A stretch of DNA of 26,929 bases from a virus. The position numbers and the translations under genes are program-made. Of the stretch, positions 7,381-15,777 are shown one piece after another (the stretch's first letter is position 1; each line of letters starts with the position of its first letter). The notes below the pieces were generated by a model. That model saw only the letters and a list, made by a program, of their open reading frames with translations. It ran no database searches and had not been told where the DNA came from. The stretch covers positions 19,608 through 46,536 of IMG/VR virus record IMGVR_UViG_3300021225_000334; one strand, 5' to 3'.

Positions 7381-10172
7381 ACCATTTCTTCCCATCCTTC
7401 TTCGGCCAATTCGTAAATGTATTCAGGGTCAATTCCTCGTTTACCCCAATACTCCATTTCTTGGTCGGTAATTTTTAACAAATCTTCAATACTATCTTGG
7501 TCACCATCTTCAAATGGTACACCATTGATTAACTTACATTGTTCTTTAGTAAATAATCCTCTGTCTTTCGGGTCAGTAACAATTAGATTATTTCTAATTT
7601 CTTCATTAAAGACAATCAATAATGGCTCAATACGTTTGTTAAATGTAACAACCGCTCTTGCTACGTTATATTCACCTGTCATACCAGGATTTGATTCTAA
7701 CTCAGCAGGATTTAGTCTATAACAGTTAAGTTTTACATAGGATTCAACCATTTCACGAGGTATTTTACCATACCCTTCCATCATATTATCCAAATCAGAT
7801 TGTGACCATCCCTTTTTAGGTCGGTTAACTTTTTGAACATCCCCGTGTGACGCTTTAACACCATTGTTTACATAGAAAATAACATCACCTAAACTAACCG
7901 CAATACCATCACGGATTGCAAGTTCCATGTGTGCCATACGAGACATTTCATTACCCGCTTTTGTCTTCTCCTTTGAACGCTTGTTGTAATCGTCAATAGA
8001 TAATTTTACTTTTGCTCTTTGAGCAATTTTCATTAAAGGAATCTGTTGGTTGAAGATGATTTCCAAATATTCATAGTACCACTCAACAAATGATTGTCCA
8101 TTACCTTCTAACAACATCTTAATTCCTTTGTCCAAGAAGTCCTCAATGTATAATGGTAGTTTTTTACTTTTAATGGAGTTGCCTGTAAGTTTAATCTTAC
8201 CATTGTGTTCCATCGTTGCGTAGTTCTTACGAGCAATATTCATACAGGATTTCCAAGTACCGTCACAGTCAAGACCCATAGCACCTTTCATAAACATATC
8301 GTTAAACTCGGCAACATCAGCATCGTATCCTTTATATTCCTTCCCTTCTTTAACCAACCAGTTCTTACCCTTACCGATATATACTCTATCTTCCACACCA
8401 CCTTCAGGTAACGAGAAGTTCATACCATCCGTATCACATACAAGTGGGGTATATCCTCGTTTCATAAAGAATCGTAACATCTGACGTAAGTATTGTCGTC
8501 CTGTACAGGTAATCTGTTCACCCATATACATATCACCCCAGTGATATACTTGTGGGGCCGATAATGCTCCAAACATGGAGTTGATGAAAATCTTAATCGG
8601 TAATTGTTTACGGTCATAAGATGTCGCTTGTTTTTTGTCAATATCCTGATATTCCTTAGCCAAGTTTTTATACTTGATACGAGTGTTACGGAAGTAATTT
8701 AACATCCCTTTCATTGCCCCTGTAATATCACAAGTTGGGAATACATCGTGAACAAGTTGTATTGAAGGATAAAGTGACGAGAAGTCAAGTTTCAATACAT
8801 CGGTTGAATATCCTACTTTTAATAATCGTGATAACCCCCCTACAAAGTCTGTTTTTTCATTCTTTTTAGGAATTGCTAACATGTTTTTATATGACCAAGC
8901 CCTCATTTGGATTTCCCATAATGTAGCTGTTCCCATTGTTGAAACTCTTTCGTATGTTGTTGGAACCAAAGATGCAAGTAAGAATGAACCTTGGTTAAAT
9001 TCTTCGTCAACCGTTAGAGTTTCTTCCAAGTCATCGTCAAGATATCTTTCAACCAAGTCATCACCTGTTGTTTTAATATAGATGTTTGAATGTTTAGAAC
9101 ACGCTTCATCAATCTTTGGGTCAACACCAACTTTCTTATATTTACCATTTTGGATGTTCAACCAAAAATCTTCTTTCTTCGCATAGAACGGACCAATATC
9201 TGTGTGGTCAATATATACTCGGTCAGGTGCTTCAGCCTTAATGTATTGAGTGATATACTTCAAACCTGCAGACTTAATAGATGAGTTAATTGCCTGAGCT
9301 CTTCTAACTGCGTGTAACGTATCTACAACATTATAACCCCACATGGATGTTTGATTAAATCTTTCAACCTCGTTTGCCAACTTCAACATACTTTCAGATT
9401 GTTTGATTGGGTTGATTGGATTTAATGTCTTTGCAATTTTCTTAATATCCAATTTTAATGCTTTGGCTCGTTCAAAAATCCATAACCAGTCAAAGTTAAA
9501 TCCGTTGTATGATGCGATGATACTTGGTTTAAGTTCATCTATAGTATTGAAAAACTTAATGATACCTTCTCTTTCTTGGTCTTCATTTGAACACTCAATT
9601 ACTTGACTAAAACCTTTATTAGTTTTCATACCTATCATGAATATACGACCATCCTTTGGTTCTAATGCGGTCGTCTCCAAGTCAAATACAAACCTCGTGA
9701 TACTGTTGTAATCCTCAAAACCTTTGAATAATCTTTTTTCTTTCGTGACCAAGAATTGTTCAACTGGAGGTAATATGAGTACCAATCCTTTTGTTGTTTC
9801 ACCCCAAGGGTCAACACCACCATCTCTAAAGAATTGTATTAATGAACGGTAACCATTTAAGGATTTAACCATAAAGGTTAATCCTTTTTCTAATCTTTCA
9901 TTACCGTCTGTTCTTAATTTTTCTATTACGATTTTATGTTTGGACATTGCCTCTTTTTGTAACGCCTTTGAGGACTTGTAAAAGTTTAATCCACGTAAAT
10001 CACCTACCCAAGCGAATGGGATGAAGGTATCTTTTTTAATCTGTTTTCCGTGAATTGGGTGTTCAATAATTTTCCAAACACAATCTTTGACGTAATCGTA
10101 TTCTACACTGACGATATATTTTTCGTCATCATTTCCCTGAAGGAAATTTTCAATTTCTTCGTTTGATATCAT
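7377..10172 (-). CDS. Family B DNA polymerase with 3'-5' exonuclease domain
   Basis: 931 residues. The exonuclease domain has Exo I FDLETT (Asp164, Glu166), Exo II SYNGFNFDW (about 221-229) and a Tyr-x3-Asp near 377-381 (YLDDD) as Exo III. The polymerase domain has motif A KLDFSSLYPSI (about 461-471), motif B KIFINSMFGALS (Lys527, Asn531) and motif C VCDTDGMNF (Asp580, Asp582). It is the replicative polymerase of the phage and a counterpart of T4 gp43 (898 residues). The first 150 residues are a family-typical N-terminal domain. The gene lies among virion genes, unlike the T4 layout. Its 93-base leader carries two adjacent hairpins, a candidate site for autogenous control as known for T4 gene 43. 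It uses visibly more G and C than the sugar genes downstream. The ATG at 10172 is the first start in the frame. Confidence 0.96.
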   Translation of the reverse strand: MISNEEIENFLQGNDDEKYIVSVEYDYVKDCVWKIIEHPIHGKQIKKDTFIPFAWVGDLRGLNFYKSSKALQKEAMSKHKIVIEKLRTDGNERLEKGLTFMVKSLNGYRSLIQFFRDGGVDPWGETTKGLVLILPPVEQFLVTKEKRLFKGFEDYNSITRFVFDLETTALEPKDGRIFMIGMKTNKGFSQVIECSNEDQEREGIIKFFNTIDELKPSIIASYNGFNFDWLWIFERAKALKLDIKKIAKTLNPINPIKQSESMLKLANEVERFNQTSMWGYNVVDTLHAVRRAQAINSSIKSAGLKYITQYIKAEAPDRVYIDHTDIGPFYAKKEDFWLNIQNGKYKKVGVDPKIDEACSKHSNIYIKTTGDDLVERYLDDDLEETLTVDEEFNQGSFLLASLVPTTYERVSTMGTATLWEIQMRAWSYKNMLAIPKKNEKTDFVGGLSRLLKVGYSTDVLKLDFSSLYPSIQLVHDVFPTCDITGAMKGMLNYFRNTRIKYKNLAKEYQDIDKKQATSYDRKQLPIKIFINSMFGALSAPQVYHWGDMYMGEQITCTGRQYLRQMLRFFMKRGYTPLVCDTDGMNFSLPEGGVEDRVYIGKGKNWLVKEGKEYKGYDADVAEFNDMFMKGAMGLDCDGTWKSCMNIARKNYATMEHNGKIKLTGNSIKSKKLPLYIEDFLDKGIKMLLEGNGQSFVEWYYEYLEIIFNQQIPLMKIAQRAKVKLSIDDYNKRSKEKTKAGNEMSRMAHMELAIRDGIAVSLGDVIFYVNNGVKASHGDVQKVNRPKKGWSQSDLDNMMEGYGKIPREMVESYVKLNCYRLNPAELESNPGMTGEYNVARAVVTFNKRIEPLLIVFNEEIRNNLIVTDPKDRGLFTKEQCKLINGVPFEDGDQDSIEDLLKITDQEMEYWGKRGIDPEYIYELAEEGWEEMV

Positions 10173-10193
10173 AAATTTAAATGGTGTATTTGC

Positions 10194-10229
10194 TTCCGAA
10201 TTAAGGTCGGAATTTACCTTGTGTGGTAA
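10194..10229 (-). promoter_or_regulatory. Two adjacent hairpins in the DNA polymerase leader
   Basis: On the minus strand the leader reads TTACC, six-base loop, GGTAA, one base, TTCCGA, seven-base loop, TCGGAA: two perfect stems of five and six pairs within 36 bases. They end 21 bases before the polymerase ATG. No T-run follows, so an intrinsic terminator for the upstream fibre gene is unlikely. T4 gp43 represses its own translation by binding a leader hairpin, so this could be an equivalent operator. Function is inferred. Confidence 0.45.
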
Positions 10230-10265
10230 GTTTAACCAATCAAATCTTATAAGTCAAATTCAAAA

Positions 10266-13103
10266 TTAAGGTAATTTCTCAATTCTAATTTTGTTTTCAG
10301 CTGTAAATGTTCTACCCGAGAATGAATAAACACTTTCACCTGCATAATCAACAGTTTGATTAACCCCATTACAATCAACATAATTTAAAGTCAAAGTAGG
10401 TGGTGTTGTGTGACAATATGTTGTGGCTTGGAAATTATAACAACTTGTAGACGAATAAACACCCAAATCAATTAAGTCAAATCCATCAATAGATGCTGGA
10501 CCTGAAATCCATCTAGGTGGATAACTAGCATATGAAATAACCGTCATATAACCAATATCAGTAAGATTTCCTAATGTTTGAGTAACATATTCACCAAGAA
10601 TATTTCTATATTCAACAACCATACTTGAGACTGAACAATCACCGTCTTTTTCATTACCAATTACATACATTCTTAACGGCTCAGCTGGTGATGGTGATGG
10701 CGTTATACTTAGTGTTGGTGTAACAGTAGGTGTAGGTGTTAATGTAGGAGTAACACTAGATGTGATTGTTGGGGTTGGTGTAGGTGTTAGTGTGGATGTG
10801 GTGGTTGGTGTTGGGGTAAGAGTTGAAGTATTAGTAGGTGTCAGTGTAGATGTATTAGTAGGTGTAGGTGTTATAGTTTCTGTTGGTGTTGGTGTTGTAC
10901 CAATTGTAGCGGTGACTGATGGTGTTGGTGTATTTGTTGGTGTTAATGTAGGTGTCGGTGTCGGTAAACTTGGTATTACACAAGTTAAAATAAATGTTTG
11001 GTCATCCTCAATCAAATACAAATAAAAATTATTATAACAACAATTTGGTATAGTTGTGTTATTAACAGTATACGGAAAACTTTGACCTGATGTAATTAAA
11101 TGTCTTGGGTCATTCTCTGATACTTCATAATATAAATTAAATGTACGATTAGCAAAAGTTTCAGAACTAAAAGTTAAGTTATTTCCTGAAACTATTATAC
11201 AAATATCATTAATTAATCCATCTGAACAATCAGGACAACCATAATCAAAAAGTAAAAACGGACTTTTAAGTATATCAAAATTGTGTATAACTTCAGGATA
11301 ACTTAATGGTTCAGTATACATTCTAAATTGTGAAATTGCCCCATCAAAAGTTCCACCAAAAGTTGGTTCTAAAAATATATCAGTCGTTAAACCTGACAAT
11401 GATGTACCAGATAAAGTTTGATTTGGCATTACTTCAGGGTCTTGAATGTAAGTCAATCCTGTAAGTGTAGTTGGACATCCCGTGAATGTTAAACTTTCTC
11501 TCAAACCCTGTGTACCACCACCCCACGAAATGTTAAATGGAACCCCAAGTTGTTTTTCTTTTTCAGTGTTTAACGCTCTTGGGATAACTTCTTCAAAACC
11601 ATTAATTACATAAAATAATCTTCCGTTAATATAAATTTTTAATACACCCAATCTGTCTTCTCTTTCAATTAACCATCTTTCATTTAGATTAACAATTTCT
11701 ACTTGTTCTGCTGGAGGAGAACCTTCTTGTGTTATGGGTGGTTGAATAAGTAAAATACTATTATTTGATAAACTATCAACATATTCTGTATCACTAATTA
11801 AACCTAATCCACCTCTATAATATAAATCACACGTATCAAAGTAAGTATTTCTTTCCCACACACAATCAACCAAAATCCAGTGTTCCTTTGTTGTGTAGTC
11901 AGCATTTAAATTTTCACAATAATCAAAAATTTGATTTGTTGAACAATATTCAGTAATTGTATAACCTGTTTGATATGTTATACCTGTTGTTGGACAAGTT
12001 CCTGTAGTTACACATCCACCTGTTAAAGTTAAAACTTTCACACAAACTTTTGGATTTTTAGGGTCGCCCGATAACCTTAATGAAAATGAATTTGACATTG
12101 AATCATATAACGGGTTTTTGTCACCATTTGGAACTTCATTATTTGAAGTACATCCACAATTACAATCAGTATTATGTTGTACTGTATATAATAAAGGTTC
12201 ATAAACTTCTACGCATCTTGAGTTTGTTACCCCTGTGTTTGAACACGCGCAAGTTTCTAAACAACCTAATGTACTTGTAACTCTTGTATATCCACTGTCT
12301 GACAATGGAGAACCTGAGGCGTGATGATAAAATTTGTTTTCAGCTCTTGCTCCAAAATAGAAAAATGTATTATTGTTTTCAGGATAAGTTAAATTTAAAG
12401 TTGTTTGAGATGATGTCGGAGCAAATTCATCAACATATCTTGGTCTAATTAACATTTCTGCGGTCCATCCTTCATTAGTTCTAGTAGGAAATGTTTCGTA
12501 GTCATAACCAAACAATTTAAAAAACCCTTGATAAAATCCACCGTACAATTGATTATAATATGTAATAGTTAAACCAGATTTTGAGACCATATTATAAACA
12601 GTTTCTTTTGTGTTTCCTGAAAATCTTTCATTAGGTAAATTAGTATAACCAGTTACTTGAAATAATTTTGTTCTCCTATCAAAGTGATATCTATCCCATT
12701 TACTTGACCCTGTGAATAAACCCATAGTGTAATTAATAGTTTCGCCAGTCATTTGTGGAACTAACCCATTATCAATACCCGTTAATCCAATATCACATAA
12801 TGTAGAAGCTGTTAAACAATCTAAATCTTGATTAAGTGGATTATAATAATTTAATGAAACTAAAGTATTACCTGACAAAAATTGTCCGTAATTAATTGTT
12901 AGTTCTTGTGAAGAAAGTGGATTATTTAAATCAAAATAAATAGGTAACCTATTACCATCATTGTAACCAATAAGTTGGGTAGAAAATACTACCTCTTCAT
13001 TATAATCTCTTTCATCTGATGCTAAACAAATGTCAAAAATTTTAGGTACTGGTTTGATGTACCACTTTTTAAAATTGAACTGATTTATATTCTGTTGAGC
13101 CAT
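10266..13103 (-). CDS. Large fibre/adhesin-like virion protein with LamG-like domain and Thr/Pro-rich linker
   Basis: 945 residues. Two stretches fit the strands of a concanavalin/LamG jelly roll: WTAEMLIRPRYVDEF with a later FFYFGARAENKFYHH, and LGVLKIYINGRLFYVINGFE with GTFDGAISQFRMYTEPLSYP. Between them is a Cys-rich insertion (CLETCACSNTG, CNCGCTSN and more), perhaps a disulfide or metal-binding patch. After a CPDCSDG turn and a beta-rich segment comes a mucin-like linker (about residues 711-808) of Thr, Pro and Ser, then a 135-residue Cys-containing C-terminal domain. There is no signal peptide. The layout suits a tail- or head-bound fibre that binds host glycans. It is transcribed toward the polymerase gene and diverges from the small-gene operon across a 47-base promoter region. 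The exact virion location is unknown. Confidence 0.75.
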   Translation of the reverse strand: MAQQNINQFNFKKWYIKPVPKIFDICLASDERDYNEEVVFSTQLIGYNDGNRLPIYFDLNNPLSSQELTINYGQFLSGNTLVSLNYYNPLNQDLDCLTASTLCDIGLTGIDNGLVPQMTGETINYTMGLFTGSSKWDRYHFDRRTKLFQVTGYTNLPNERFSGNTKETVYNMVSKSGLTITYYNQLYGGFYQGFFKLFGYDYETFPTRTNEGWTAEMLIRPRYVDEFAPTSSQTTLNLTYPENNNTFFYFGARAENKFYHHASGSPLSDSGYTRVTSTLGCLETCACSNTGVTNSRCVEVYEPLLYTVQHNTDCNCGCTSNNEVPNGDKNPLYDSMSNSFSLRLSGDPKNPKVCVKVLTLTGGCVTTGTCPTTGITYQTGYTITEYCSTNQIFDYCENLNADYTTKEHWILVDCVWERNTYFDTCDLYYRGGLGLISDTEYVDSLSNNSILLIQPPITQEGSPPAEQVEIVNLNERWLIEREDRLGVLKIYINGRLFYVINGFEEVIPRALNTEKEKQLGVPFNISWGGGTQGLRESLTFTGCPTTLTGLTYIQDPEVMPNQTLSGTSLSGLTTDIFLEPTFGGTFDGAISQFRMYTEPLSYPEVIHNFDILKSPFLLFDYGCPDCSDGLINDICIIVSGNNLTFSSETFANRTFNLYYEVSENDPRHLITSGQSFPYTVNNTTIPNCCYNNFYLYLIEDDQTFILTCVIPSLPTPTPTLTPTNTPTPSVTATIGTTPTPTETITPTPTNTSTLTPTNTSTLTPTPTTTSTLTPTPTPTITSSVTPTLTPTPTVTPTLSITPSPSPAEPLRMYVIGNEKDGDCSVSSMVVEYRNILGEYVTQTLGNLTDIGYMTVISYASYPPRWISGPASIDGFDLIDLGVYSSTSCYNFQATTYCHTTPPTLTLNYVDCNGVNQTVDYAGESVYSFSGRTFTAENKIRIEKLP
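10683..10973 (-). repeat. Hexamer-like repeat tract coding the Thr/Pro linker
   Basis: About 290 bases made largely of GGTGTN and GTTGGT units (plus strand) encode alternating Thr-Pro, Thr-Leu-Thr-Pro and Asn-Thr-Ser-Thr units. An eight-residue unit (TPTNTSTL) is seen twice in a row with near copies after it. Such tracts can change length by slippage. They usually form extended, stiff linkers and are common O-glycosylation targets. Confidence 0.8.
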
Positions 13104-13109
13104 TACAAT

Positions 13110-13137
13110 GATAAATAGTTAAATCCAAGTATTTATA
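13110..13137. promoter_or_regulatory. Divergent late-promoter-like pair between fibre gene and small-gene operon
   Basis: GATAAATA at 13110-13117 and TATTTATA at 13130-13137 lie in the 47 bases between the two ATGs. Read on the minus strand, the second is TATAAATA, the exact T4 late consensus, 26 bases before the fibre ATG. Read on the plus strand, the first is 33 bases before ATG 13151. The outward TATTTAT reading is also possible, as at 4357 and 5887. Confidence 0.45.
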
Positions 13138-13150
13138 TGTAAAAAGCCAA

Positions 13151-14020
13151 ATGGAATTTAATAAAGAATATTTTTCATCACCTTATTACTTCTATATTAA
13201 AGAGGGTAAAGAGACTATTTCTGTTTATTTTAGCGTCAGCAACACTTTAACTGAAGCTAGAAAAAAAGATGAAGTTGTTAAATTTAATAAGAAAGATAAA
13301 AAAGAAGTTGAAAAAACAATTTCAAAAATCCAAAAAGAAAAAAAATTAAAGAATAATTCTGACGTTAAAAAAACTTTATCAAAAAAGAAAGACGAGTTAG
13401 AAGAGTTAGTTGATTATGATGGAAGTTTTTTAAGTTCTAAAATCCCAATTCATAATCCTTATCTTTCACCAAAGAGTACTATGGACCAAGAAGTTGTTGC
13501 GACAAGACAAACAAACAATCCTGTAACTCGTGGTTATCGTGTATATTGGGGTGAAGGTGAAGAAGAAACTGATGAAGTTATTAATGAAACAGATTTTTCA
13601 GATGCGTTTGGTTATGAAGAGACAAAAGACAAAAACGGTCCTGAAACATTTAAAACATTTGTTAAAGAATTAGGATTAGATAAAGATGAGGCGGCGGAAA
13701 GAACAAGACAACAAGGTAAAGAACCTGATGTTAAAAAACATAGAAGAAAATTAGAACAGGTACCTAAAAAAATCAAAAAACAAAAAGGTTTTATTGACAG
13801 AATGACAATATCTGAAAAAGAAAATTTAGAAGAAGAAAAAAAGGATATGATGCGTAAGATGGTTGAGGATATTGTTATGAAAAAAAAGTCATCAGAAAAA
13901 GATATTTCTAAAAAAAATAATTTAAGTAAAATTCTTATGAAGAATTTAGAAAATATTAAAAAGTTGGCAGACAAAGAAGGTATTGAAATAAACGACTTGG
14001 TTAAAATATTAAAAAAATGA
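13151..14020 (+). CDS. Highly charged Lys/Glu-rich protein, probably virion-assembly related
   Basis: 289 residues, first gene of a five-gene operon. Residues 1-30 look like a short aromatic beta segment. Residues 35-85 and 190-289 are Lys/Glu-rich and predicted to be helical or coiled. The middle (about 90-165) is less charged, with FLSSKIPIHNPYLSPKSTMD and TRGYRVYWGEGEEETDEV. No enzyme motif, signal or membrane segment is seen. Charge and helical make-up recall scaffold or internal head proteins, but I do not recognise a family. The stop overlaps the next ATG by four bases (ATGA), so translation is likely coupled. Confidence 0.75.
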   Translation: MEFNKEYFSSPYYFYIKEGKETISVYFSVSNTLTEARKKDEVVKFNKKDKKEVEKTISKIQKEKKLKNNSDVKKTLSKKKDELEELVDYDGSFLSSKIPIHNPYLSPKSTMDQEVVATRQTNNPVTRGYRVYWGEGEEETDEVINETDFSDAFGYEETKDKNGPETFKTFVKELGLDKDEAAERTRQQGKEPDVKKHRRKLEQVPKKIKKQKGFIDRMTISEKENLEEEKKDMMRKMVEDIVMKKKSSEKDISKKNNLSKILMKNLENIKKLADKEGIEINDLVKILKK

Positions 14021-14427
14021 ACAGTGAAATGTACGGGAACCAATACCAAGTCCCTCAAAATGTTTTGAGTTCTTTAGAAAACCATAAAGATGAAACTACA
14101 ATAAATAATATTTTTGTTAATGGTTATCTAACGTATCAAAATATGAAAAAAATACTTCATGACATTGATAATGGTAAATTTGGTGATAAAGATTTAAGTA
14201 CATTAAAATCTTTTATTACCCAAAATTTAGGTTCAGATAGAGGAAGTGTTAAAAGACAAAAAAGAGACGCAAGTGATTCAGGTATGCAAAACCAATTTTT
14301 ATCAGCACACCAAAAGAATGACCCAAGAAATATAACTGATAAACCACATTCAAAATTTTATGAAAATTACAATAAAGAAGTTGTTGACAGTTTAAAAAGA
14401 ATAAACGAAATAATGAATAAAATATAA
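14017..14427 (+). CDS. Small conserved-type phage protein of unknown function
   Basis: 136 residues; its ATG overlaps the previous stop. The N-terminal half has a helix-turn-helix-like run (TTINNIFVNGYLTYQNMKKI), then basic and polar residues (RGSVKRQKRDAS) and a C-terminal helix (NKEVVDSLKRINEIMNKI). No recognised domain. Tight packing in the operon that ends at the 15709 terminator suggests a virion or late-assembly role, but that is context only. The next gene starts four bases after the stop. Confidence 0.7.
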   Translation: MNSEMYGNQYQVPQNVLSSLENHKDETTINNIFVNGYLTYQNMKKILHDIDNGKFGDKDLSTLKSFITQNLGSDRGSVKRQKRDASDSGMQNQFLSAHQKNDPRNITDKPHSKFYENYNKEVVDSLKRINEIMNKI

Positions 14428-14431
14428 AATT

Positions 14432-14725
14432 ATGGCTTCAAAAATTCCGATTGATTTAAATCAACCAGCAAATACTTTAAGCGCAATCGCAGATAAAGTA
14501 AGAAAAGATTTGGTAGTTAAAAATGATTACCAATTATCTAAAAATGAATATGGTGTAACAAATGCCGATGCAATCTCTGATGGGGATAATAAAGGTAGAG
14601 GTACAGGAGTATTTTTAGATATATTTAATGGAGGTACTTCAACTGACCAAGTTACTAAAGTTGATAATATAAAGTTAAATAAATACAGCCCAAAAAATCC
14701 ATATAACTCACCTTCAACAGAATGA
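14432..14725 (+). CDS. Small polar protein of unknown function
   Basis: 97 residues starting MASKIPIDLNQPANTLSAIA. It has one likely helix (residues about 14-30), then Gly, Asp, Asn and Ser-rich segments (DGDNKGRGTGVFLDIFNGGT) with low predicted order. No family recognised. It overlaps the next gene by four bases (ATGA). The composition recalls small structural proteins, but no function can be given. Confidence 0.7.
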   Translation: MASKIPIDLNQPANTLSAIADKVRKDLVVKNDYQLSKNEYGVTNADAISDGDNKGRGTGVFLDIFNGGTSTDQVTKVDNIKLNKYSPKNPYNSPSTE

Positions 14726-15114
14726 AGCTTTACAACGTAATAAAACAACTTATTTTTGAAGCTAGTAGCGAAGAAATAACTAATGCAATTAAAAATAGAC
14801 ATTTGGTTACAATTTACTACAATGGTAAAGATAATGGTGGTAAAGGACTTCGTGTTATTGAACCTTTTTGTTACGGAACCTCAAAAAGAGGAAACAAAGT
14901 AATTAGAGCTTGGGAGAGAGAAGGAGCGTCTCACACCTCACAAATAGGTGACCAACCGTTACCGGGATGGAGATTATTTAGGGTTGATAGAATTGGTAAC
15001 TTTTCAGTAGACCCAAGAGATAAATTTGACGTAGTCAGACCAAATTATAATCCTGACGATAAAGGAATGATAGGATTAAAAGTTTGTACAAAATTTGAAT
15101 TAGAAAATGAATGA
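14722..15114 (+). CDS. Stand-alone WYL-domain protein with capsid-leader-like N-terminus
   Basis: 130 residues. After residue 17 it follows the WYL pattern: an opening helix (ITNAIKNRHLVTIYYNGKD), an RVIEPFCYG strand, a basic turn, an aromatic strand (KVIRAWEREG) and the closing WRLFRVDRIGNFSV. WYL domains are SH3-like beta folds that bind nucleic acids or nucleotides and often sit beside a DNA-binding domain in regulators of phage defence. Here no helix-turn-helix is attached. The first 14 residues (MKLYNVIKQLIFEA) resemble the T4 capsid-targeting leader MKTYQEFIAEA, including the I-x-E/A site cut by the prohead protease. With its place in a late-type operon this suggests a packaged internal protein; that is inference. 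It overlaps both neighbours by a few bases. Confidence 0.75.
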   Translation: MKLYNVIKQLIFEASSEEITNAIKNRHLVTIYYNGKDNGGKGLRVIEPFCYGTSKRGNKVIRAWEREGASHTSQIGDQPLPGWRLFRVDRIGNFSVDPRDKFDVVRPNYNPDDKGMIGLKVCTKFELENE

Positions 15115-15685
15115 TTTAATGCAGAAATTAATGGTGTCTAAACAGATAATGGATAGACACAATGAAATGGATAGAGGTGTTACCCCAAACAAATCTAATA
15201 AACAACAATTAGTTAGGGAGTATGATGAAACTCCTGTTGCGGCATCTTATAATATACCACAAGAATATTTATCCTCAGCACCTCAAACACCAAAAGCCCC
15301 ACCTGCAGTAATGAGTGAAGAAAGAATTAAAAACTCTAAACTTCCTGAATCCATTAAAAAGCTTATGATGGAACACCCAATCCAACAACCTCAACAATAC
15401 CAAGCAACAATATCTGATGATATTATTGAAAAAGCGGCAAGATTAATGGGTAATAATAAACAATCTGTTTCTGAGTCAATCCCACAACAAACAAAACAAC
15501 AAAATACATCATTTAATTTATCGGCTGCGGATATTAAAAAAATTGTAAGGGAAACTGTTGAAGAAGTTTTAAGTGAAAATGGATTAATGGTTGAATCAAC
15601 TCAAAAATCAAATGAATTGATGACAATTAAAGTTGGTAAACACATTTTTGAAGGTAAAATTTCTAAAATTAAAAAAGTTCAATAA
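15107..15685 (+). CDS. Gln/Pro-rich protein with helical C-terminus, unknown function
   Basis: 192 residues, last gene of the operon, overlapping the WYL gene by eight bases. Residues 20-100 are polar and Pro/Gln-rich (TPKAPPAVMSEER, QQPQQYQATIS). The C-terminal 55 residues are ordered: a helix (SAADIKKIVRETVEEVLSEN), a turn and a short beta hairpin (LMTIKVGKHIFEGKISKIKK). The compact end may bind a partner while the rest is a flexible tether. No known family recognised; a virion-associated role is suggested only by context. The intrinsic terminator at 15709 lies 24 bases after the stop codon. Confidence 0.7.
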   Translation: MNDLMQKLMVSKQIMDRHNEMDRGVTPNKSNKQQLVREYDETPVAASYNIPQEYLSSAPQTPKAPPAVMSEERIKNSKLPESIKKLMMEHPIQQPQQYQATISDDIIEKAARLMGNNKQSVSESIPQQTKQQNTSFNLSAADIKKIVRETVEEVLSENGLMVESTQKSNELMTIKVGKHIFEGKISKIKKVQ

Positions 15686-15708
15686 TGTAATTTATATATA
15701 AGATTATT

Positions 15709-15734
15709 GTCCCCATATTGGGGACTTTTTTTTT
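15709..15734 (+). terminator. Rho-independent terminator
   Basis: A perfect six-pair stem, GTCCCC and GGGGAC, with a five-base loop ATATT is followed by nine T. It stands out in this AT-rich DNA. It ends the five-gene operon that starts at 13151 and separates it from the sugar genes. Confidence 0.93.
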
Positions 15735-15755
15735 ATTATAGTTGAATTATAGTTG
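15734..15755 (+). promoter_or_regulatory. Candidate promoter with repeated ATTATAGTTG
   Basis: ATTATAGTTG occurs twice (15735-15744 and 15746-15755) between the terminator and ATG 15778. TATTATAGTTG is shared with the helicase leader at 2565-2575. It is the likely start of transcription for the sugar operon, since a terminator stands just before it. No Shine-Dalgarno is seen before the ATG. Confidence 0.35.
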
Positions 15756-15777
15756 TCTTTCTATTATCTTTTAGATT

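Noticed and set aside
10214-10229. Leader hairpin as terminator of the fibre gene
   Set aside because: No T-run follows on the minus strand and the stem is only five pairs.
10762-11025. Plus-strand Val/Gly-rich open frame
   Set aside because: It is the antisense of the Thr/Pro repeat tract; the repetitive bases keep the frame open without coding meaning.
13612-14058. Minus-strand 148-residue Phe/Ser/Leu-rich frame resembling a membrane protein
   Set aside because: It is the mirror of the Lys/Glu-rich gene; AAA/GAA codons read as TTT/TTC on the other strand and mimic membrane segments.
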